A DNA stretch of 64,000 bases from Nitrospirota bacterium (GTDB lineage: Bacteria > Nitrospirota > Nitrospiria > SBBL01 > JAADHI01). The DNA is taken from NCBI GenBank assembly GCA_029261155.1, contig JAJDBW010000047.1, forward strand, positions 1 to 64,000. The letters run 5' to 3'. The translations under genes were made by a program, and so were the position numbers. Below are positions 59,401-64,000 of this stretch, piece after piece; the stretch's first letter is position 1; the number at the start of each line of letters is the position of its first letter. Below the pieces are notes generated by a model that was not told the origin of the DNA, ran no database searches, and worked only from the letters and a program-made list of their open reading frames with translations.

Positions 59401-61449
59401 GTCGGGACGGTCTTCTGGCACGACCACGCCTTAGGCGGCACCACTTGGCCGCACGGCGCGGTCGGCGCGGTCATTATCGAGCCGGTGGGGTCCACCTATC
59501 ACGACCCGGTTACAGGGGATGAGATCCGCAGCGGCCCGATCGCCGATATTCACTCCATCGAGCCGATCGGCTACGGCTACAGCGGCAGCTTTCGAGAAAT
59601 GGCCCACTTCCTTCACGACACCGTGCCTTACACGGCCCAGGTCGTGACCGATGGCAATCCACCGGGTCAAAGCAAGCAGGCTGCCATCGATGCCGGGCAG
59701 GTGCTCTTTTTTCAGATGCCCAACGATCTGGACTATGCGGCAGTGACGCATCTCAACGGCGGTACGCATACGACGGGCGGCGGCTTTTTCTTCAAGGCGG
59801 AATCGATTGCCAAGCGTCTGAAGAACAATCCCGATCCCTCGCTGGTGTTCTCCAGCATCGCGCATAAAAAAGATCCGGGTACGCCCTTGCTCAGGGCCTA
59901 TCTCGGCGACACTATCGTGTTTAGAACGCTGCACACAATGATGAATGAAACGCACACCTGGCACATCGCGGGTCATGCCTTTCGAACCGAACGCTATGCG
60001 CAGAACTCCGATTTTAGGAATGCACATCATATCGGCATCGCGGAGCGCTATGACCTGGTGACCCGGGCGGGCGGTACAATGCAGATGGCGGGCGACTACC
60101 TTCATTTTGACGGACGCCCATCCCATCTTGGCGAAGGAAGCTGGGGCATTATCCGTGTCTTGGACGAGGAAGCCGGCGATCTAAAGAGGCTCCCAGGGAA
60201 AGACCTTGTTCCCAAATCGGCGAAGCAAGTCTGTCCCTCGGATGCCCCGCTCAAGCAATTCAAGGTGGTGGCGACCGATCATGCCTTAAAGTACAACCAA
60301 AACGCGCCAGACGTCATCGAGGTGGACTTCGATCGGACGCTTCAGGTGGCTAATCCTGAGGGCAAAATTTTTATGCTCGAAGGAGACATGGCGAAGGTCG
60401 CGGCGGGAGATCAGCCCCATCCTTTAACCCTGCATGTCAACTCCGGGGATTGCGTTAAAGTTACGCTCCGAAACAATCTAAAGGGAAAGAAGGCTTCGTT
60501 CTCTGCCGACATGCTGGCCTTCGATCCGCTCGATTCGCAGGGCGTAAACGTCGGGAACAATAAAGGTGATCAAACCGTTGCCCCCGGAAAGAGCAAGACC
60601 TACACCTTTTATGCGCCGCCGGAATACGGAGAGTTTTCTGCGCTGGTGTGGGACTGGGGGAATTTCATGAACAGCGTCCGTGATGGGCTTTATGGGGCGA
60701 TTGTTGTCGGTCCGCGGGGTGCGAATTACCGCGACCCAATTACCGGCGAAGACGTTTCCAATAAAAACGCCTGGGCGGTGGATGTCATCCTCGACCGGAG
60801 CAATCCGAAAATGGCGGGCCGATCCGATTATCGTGATGTGTCGCTCTTCTTTCAAGATGAAGACAACATCATCGGCACCGCCTTCATGCCTTATATCCAG
60901 CAGATTGCCGGATTGGCGGGCGTGAACTACCGCATCGAACCTTGGATGTACCGCGAAGAAAACGGGTGTGAATTGGGGACGATGTTTACGCCTTGCGTTG
61001 CGGGCGAGAACGATCCGGCCACGCCAACCATCTTGGCGCATGCCGGAGATCCGGTCCGCATTCATGTCTTCGGAGCCTTCAACGAGCAGAACCAGGTGTT
61101 CAGCCTCGAAGGACACTCCTGGCCTTTCAAGATCAATATGCCGGGGGCGGACGAGATGCATTCGGAAGAGTTCGGTTCGTCGGAAAACCTCGATGTCATG
61201 GTCCGGACGGCGGGTGGTCCGACTCAACTGCCGGGAATCTACCTTTGGCAGAACCACCGCCTGCCTTATGCAGCCGCAGGCCAGTGGGGCTACTTCAAGG
61301 TGTTGCCGTCGGGGAATCAATCGATTCTTCCTTTGAATACGGGCGGCGGGATCGGTAACCGGATGGCCGAAACACCGGAAGGCGGTGCACCGGAGGTGCT
61401 GTCGGGTTTGGACGAAGTTCCCGGCCCGGTCTCGATGCTCGAAAAATAA
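56482..61449 (+). CDS. Giant multicopper oxidase, 1655 aa, multiple cupredoxin domains
   Basis: HIHGSQ, FHSHVG, HSHHPHG, FHCHVAHHYVAGMWG; second set HPHFIQF, WHDHALGG, HTWHIAGH; Sec signal peptide. Confidence 0.9.
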   Translation: MEKTGKTKLRVLAVFLLIFSSQGGVYAGGDHHSSHDTLETERGHTVENVDAQKLASADWKAKLREQIKREERHEGDEGRTALVDKAMNSLMGEIKGHQAKSGSSGPFSDLSAMQQMDRSWFLGPTGAAETVTAGGRCPSNAPVKELDVSAINIEITLNQWLDFHPGYMYVLTENLEAVREEERLNREARKKPGYDPGAVSLGHQTDLITPLIIRGNQGDCMIITLHNQLEGEDASMHIHGSQMVVQKTGQPATSVNPDSTVPEGESRVFEWYIQADAQEGGLSFHSHVGREPGSLGLIGSFIVEPMGSRYLNPITGKEAKSGWQMMIAYDDDLDPISKDFREFVLVYHEVGDESFRPLNRDGEMIPQRDPNTDAYRPSARAMNFRSEPFGINNLAVQEKYFHFEDESMAYSAYTFGDVPTTIPRSYMGDPAKYRLVHGGGEVFHSHHPHGGSIRWLRQPKADGKSEELLTAAWDNPVKFPVIRTVSDRVDVEVIGPSEVLDLQTECGSGLCQQLAGDFLFHCHVAHHYVAGMWGYWRVYNTLQSGNYPFTSTDAMVPLQELPDRKGRMKPAVTSDKLVGKTMDWFDKKWNITKKKTDWSKPIPDVSVKDWVTMMVPPAGEPGHTSDEKGQILAYDASVWDWTWDGLKAMGEKEATGKFNNPKYKSPMPGKRPPILFDAKTGKIAWPHFKPHFGKRVPFARHHGPAPWLEPIHMDKNNGSLSTDPGSVGAPGEETTQPARPGEQGRWSLCPEGAGRKQYTIHFIQTPITMNDAIGGDKRVVDPDGTIFVLQEEVAKVRANPDLARPLVYRANIYDCIDVILKSEWVDNNPTNFQMSKINIHPHFIQFDNQASDGVISGFSYEQSMRPFTMLSKDEKRGLPAPMNALQVADSAPGAIQIKLKMGKGTVPFHENTDIMLGMHEVETSEVRWIRKIERDAATGVDTLTFSEPLKNAHKKDEIISTEFVRYRLWADADVGTVFWHDHALGGTTWPHGAVGAVIIEPVGSTYHDPVTGDEIRSGPIADIHSIEPIGYGYSGSFREMAHFLHDTVPYTAQVVTDGNPPGQSKQAAIDAGQVLFFQMPNDLDYAAVTHLNGGTHTTGGGFFFKAESIAKRLKNNPDPSLVFSSIAHKKDPGTPLLRAYLGDTIVFRTLHTMMNETHTWHIAGHAFRTERYAQNSDFRNAHHIGIAERYDLVTRAGGTMQMAGDYLHFDGRPSHLGEGSWGIIRVLDEEAGDLKRLPGKDLVPKSAKQVCPSDAPLKQFKVVATDHALKYNQNAPDVIEVDFDRTLQVANPEGKIFMLEGDMAKVAAGDQPHPLTLHVNSGDCVKVTLRNNLKGKKASFSADMLAFDPLDSQGVNVGNNKGDQTVAPGKSKTYTFYAPPEYGEFSALVWDWGNFMNSVRDGLYGAIVVGPRGANYRDPITGEDVSNKNAWAVDVILDRSNPKMAGRSDYRDVSLFFQDEDNIIGTAFMPYIQQIAGLAGVNYRIEPWMYREENGCELGTMFTPCVAGENDPATPTILAHAGDPVRIHVFGAFNEQNQVFSLEGHSWPFKINMPGADEMHSEEFGSSENLDVMVRTAGGPTQLPGIYLWQNHRLPYAAAGQWGYFKVLPSGNQSILPLNTGGGIGNRMAETPEGGAPEVLSGLDEVPGPVSMLEK

Positions 61450-61531
61450 ACCGGGCCAAAAAAGGCATGGGGGCAAGGCGTTCCTCGTCTTCGTTTTGCC
61501 TCCAAGCCTCCGAGGCGAGAAAAGGAAATCG

Positions 61532-62500
61532 ATGCGAAGATATCTAGACTTGAGTATCGTTGTTCTTCTTATTGGGTGTGTCGGCTTCATTCCCTATTGT
61601 GAGGCGCAAGCCTATGAAGAGGTTGATGTTGCCAACGCGGGGTCGATTACCGGTCGAATCACCCTGAAAGGTCCGCGTCCGAAAGCCAGAGTCTTTGCCC
61701 TGGTTCTCTATCCCTTCGGCCCATTTTGCAAAAAAATATCGGATGGGGCAGGAAATGTTCGCCTCAATGATTTTGTCGTCAATGCGGGTGATGGCTTATG
61801 GGAAGCGGTGGTCGCCGTCAAGGCCGTCGATAAAGGCAAGCCTTATCGTCCGGCGGTCGCCGATTTTGTGGCGGTGGACTGTATGTTTCACCCAGCCGAC
61901 ATCGCCGACAGTGAGATTTTTTCTGTCGACGAGGCGGGCCAAATGCATCATGAACATCCGAATGTCGCGATCATTCATAATCATCAAAGAATGAATGTGA
62001 TCAACCGGGATCCGATTATCCATAACATCCAAGTCTTTCAAAACGAAAAAGGGAATATTATTTTGAATGCCCCTCTTCCGGGCGCAAAGAAGCCGAAGCC
62101 GGGGGTCCAGCCGCTTGCTTACAAACCGCGAGGTGGGGTCTTGCATTATAAAAAAGGGAAACGTATTTCGCAGATGATTTGCGGGATGCACGAGTTTATG
62201 CAGAGCTGGGGTTTTGTCGTGGACAATCCTTATTTTTCGAAAACGGAAAAAGATGGTCGCTATAAAATTGATGGACTGTTGCCAGGGACCTACACGGTGA
62301 GTATTTGGCATCCGCATTATGAAGTCTACGAGAGGAAAGTGACCGTGCGCGCGAATCGGACGACGACCCTCGATTTTGCATTCGATGCCAGCTTGATCAA
62401 TAATCCGGAATATGAGTCGCAAAAACAGTTTCGAATCAGCCCCGCAACGCCGGAAGACCATGAGCTGCGCGAAGGAGAAGAGCGCATCATCATGGATTAA
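61532..62500 (+). CDS. Secreted cupredoxin-like protein with carboxypeptidase-regulatory-like domain, paralog A
   Basis: MRRYLDLSIVVLLIG signal; NRDPIIHNIQ, MICGMHEFMQSWG (CxxHxxM), DGRYKIDGLLPGTYTVSIWHPHYE. Confidence 0.7.
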   Translation: MRRYLDLSIVVLLIGCVGFIPYCEAQAYEEVDVANAGSITGRITLKGPRPKARVFALVLYPFGPFCKKISDGAGNVRLNDFVVNAGDGLWEAVVAVKAVDKGKPYRPAVADFVAVDCMFHPADIADSEIFSVDEAGQMHHEHPNVAIIHNHQRMNVINRDPIIHNIQVFQNEKGNIILNAPLPGAKKPKPGVQPLAYKPRGGVLHYKKGKRISQMICGMHEFMQSWGFVVDNPYFSKTEKDGRYKIDGLLPGTYTVSIWHPHYEVYERKVTVRANRTTTLDFAFDASLINNPEYESQKQFRISPATPEDHELREGEERIIMD

Positions 62501-62534
62501 GAAGCCCCCTTTCCAGAGGGCAAGGGAATAGGCG

Positions 62535-63407
62535 ATGTCAAAATTTTTTATCCAGACAGGGGTTTTGAAGGGCGTTCTCTTCTTATTTATCCTGTGGGTC
62601 CCGGTTTTGGGCTGGACTTACGAGGAGGTCGAGGTGACCTCCGGTGGGACATTAAAGGGCCGCGCCTTTTTACAGGGGACCACGCCGCCTGCTCGCATCT
62701 ATCATCTCATTTTCTCTCCGAATATCGAATTCTGCCGGAATATTTCAGATGGAAATGGAAATCGAATCTTGCGTGAGTTCCGGGTTTCGGATGCGGGTGG
62801 GTTTGAAAATGTATTGGTGGCCATCATCGGTGTCGGGAAGGGCAAGCCCTTCGACTTTACGCCAAAAATTAATATTGAGCATTGCCGGATGACCCCCTTT
62901 GTGTCGGCCATACGTCATAGGCATCCCATCGCCCTTTCCAACAAAGATCCGATTACGCATGACGTTCAAGCCTATACCTTGAAGGGCGATTATACCTTTG
63001 CGATGTTCAACAAACCCATGCCCGCCAAGACGGAGGCGACACGGCAGGTCCTTTTCCGCGATGGTCATACTTTCTTCAGAACCCAGTGCGGGGTGCACGA
63101 TTATATGCAGTCTTGGGGGATGGCCGTTGGCAATCCCTACTTTGCCGTGACGGACGAGGACGGACACTTCGAAATTCCGGATGTGCCGCCGGGGACCTAT
63201 TATGTGGTGGCCTGGCATCCGCATCTAAAGCCGAAAGCGCAAGAAATTACGATTGAATCGGAAGAAAGCGTTTCAGTCGATTTTAATTTTGATGCCGCAG
63301 AGGTTCATATCCCCCTTCACGACCGTCAACTCAATTACCGCTTAAATACCTGGCTTGAGCCGCATCACCTTGTTCCTCCAACGGTTGAACTACAGATGTA
63401 CAACTAA
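62535..63407 (+). CDS. Secreted cupredoxin-like protein with carboxypeptidase-regulatory-like domain, paralog B
   Basis: SNKDPITHDVQ, TQCGVHDYMQSWGMAVGNPYF, DGHFEIPDVPPGTYYVVAWHPHL. Confidence 0.7.
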   Translation: MSKFFIQTGVLKGVLFLFILWVPVLGWTYEEVEVTSGGTLKGRAFLQGTTPPARIYHLIFSPNIEFCRNISDGNGNRILREFRVSDAGGFENVLVAIIGVGKGKPFDFTPKINIEHCRMTPFVSAIRHRHPIALSNKDPITHDVQAYTLKGDYTFAMFNKPMPAKTEATRQVLFRDGHTFFRTQCGVHDYMQSWGMAVGNPYFAVTDEDGHFEIPDVPPGTYYVVAWHPHLKPKAQEITIESEESVSVDFNFDAAEVHIPLHDRQLNYRLNTWLEPHHLVPPTVELQMYN

Positions 63408-63638
63408 GGGCAAGTTCGTTTGGCAAAACTTGCCACGGGAAAAGCAGGACATAGTTGTCCAAAATTGGCGGAACGTATTTTATGTCCCATCAAAAAAATC
63501 CGCACGATCAATGTTGCCTTTTTTCCAAAGCGAAAGGAGATGATGCGCGCAGTTGAGAAGGTTCCGCGTTTTTTTAATGACACGACACTGAGATGGGCAA
63601 ACGAAAAAAAGTTTCCTTAATAAATTCAGACCTATAAA

Positions 63639-64000
63639 ATGACTCGTCGATCTTACAGGGGAAGTTTAAGCGCGCTTCAAAACGACCCGATCAGAATTTT
63701 AAAAGCCGAACACAATATATCACTTCTGCGATTGGATGCCATTGAGCGCTCGCTGCAATTTTTGGAAAGTCTTCCGAGGTCCGGAGTGCGAGAGGATAGT
63801 ACAGACGAACAGACGCACCTTCGAGATTGTTTAATCTCGCTTCAGCATCTGCTAGAACTTCATTTCCTTAAAGAGGAAGAGGCCTTATTCCCGGTATTGG
63901 CGGAATATATCGGTCGGGCAGGCGGCCCGATTGATGCGGTGGTCGACGAGCATACGCGTATTCGAAGCGCCTTGGGCGATTTAAGACAAAAGGTCACTGA
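63639..64000 (+). CDS. Hemerythrin HHE-like protein, truncated by window end
   Basis: Hand translation: MTRRSYRGSLSALQNDPIRILKAEHNISLLRLDAIE...LLELHFLKEEEALFPVLAEYIGRAGGPIDAVVDEHTRIRSALGDLR... Confidence 0.75.
   Translation, partial: MTRRSYRGSLSALQNDPIRILKAEHNISLLRLDAIERSLQFLESLPRSGVREDSTDEQTHLRDCLISLQHLLELHFLKEEEALFPVLAEYIGRAGGPIDAVVDEHTRIRSALGDLRQKVT

Noticed and set aside
60478-61590. 370-aa minus-strand ORF opposite the multicopper oxidase
   Set aside because: Shadow ORF from codon bias; low-complexity, no recognisable domains, opposite strand has clear motifs

Overview
64 kb bacterial window with the look of a chromosome; taxon not determined, and no tRNA, rRNA or CRISPR array recognised. 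From left to right: (1) the 3' end of an IS transposase interrupting an RCC1-repeat gene, abutted by a short tail resembling the GuaA C-terminus; (2) a large putative lipoprotein on the minus strand; (3) three paralogous 124-aa secreted Asn/Gln/Ser-rich proteins, each behind a near-perfect sigma-54 promoter with a tandem upstream motif pair. An aquaporin-arsC pair sits between copies 1 and 2. Copy 3 heads a ~16 kb co-directional run: CsgG-like protein, TPR/trypsin-like protease, Ser/Thr kinase with PEGA domain, three more CsgG/TolB-N-like proteins, TPR/beta-barrel protein and two large lipoprotein-like surface proteins. This looks like an undescribed curli-like secretion/surface assembly locus; (4) a block of minus-strand accessory genes (YCII, cupin, decayed thiopurine methyltransferase, methyltransferase, VOC protein) with attC-like sites and an intact-ended IS1595-like element with an 8-bp target duplication, but no integrase in the window; (5) housekeeping hemC/hemA/ccsA and rsmG-mnmG-mnmE-yidC-yidD-rnpA-rpmH (rpmH is missing from the ORF track), with a palindromic parS-like site between mnmG and mnmE; (6) panB/metF/folD/ygfA; (7) a PrsK-like histidine kinase, sigma-54 activator, Crp/Fnr regulator with FNR-like box, a 1655-aa multicopper oxidase, two blue-copper-like proteins and a hemerythrin-like protein cut by the window end. 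All assignments are from reading sequence and motif recognition; no database search was run.
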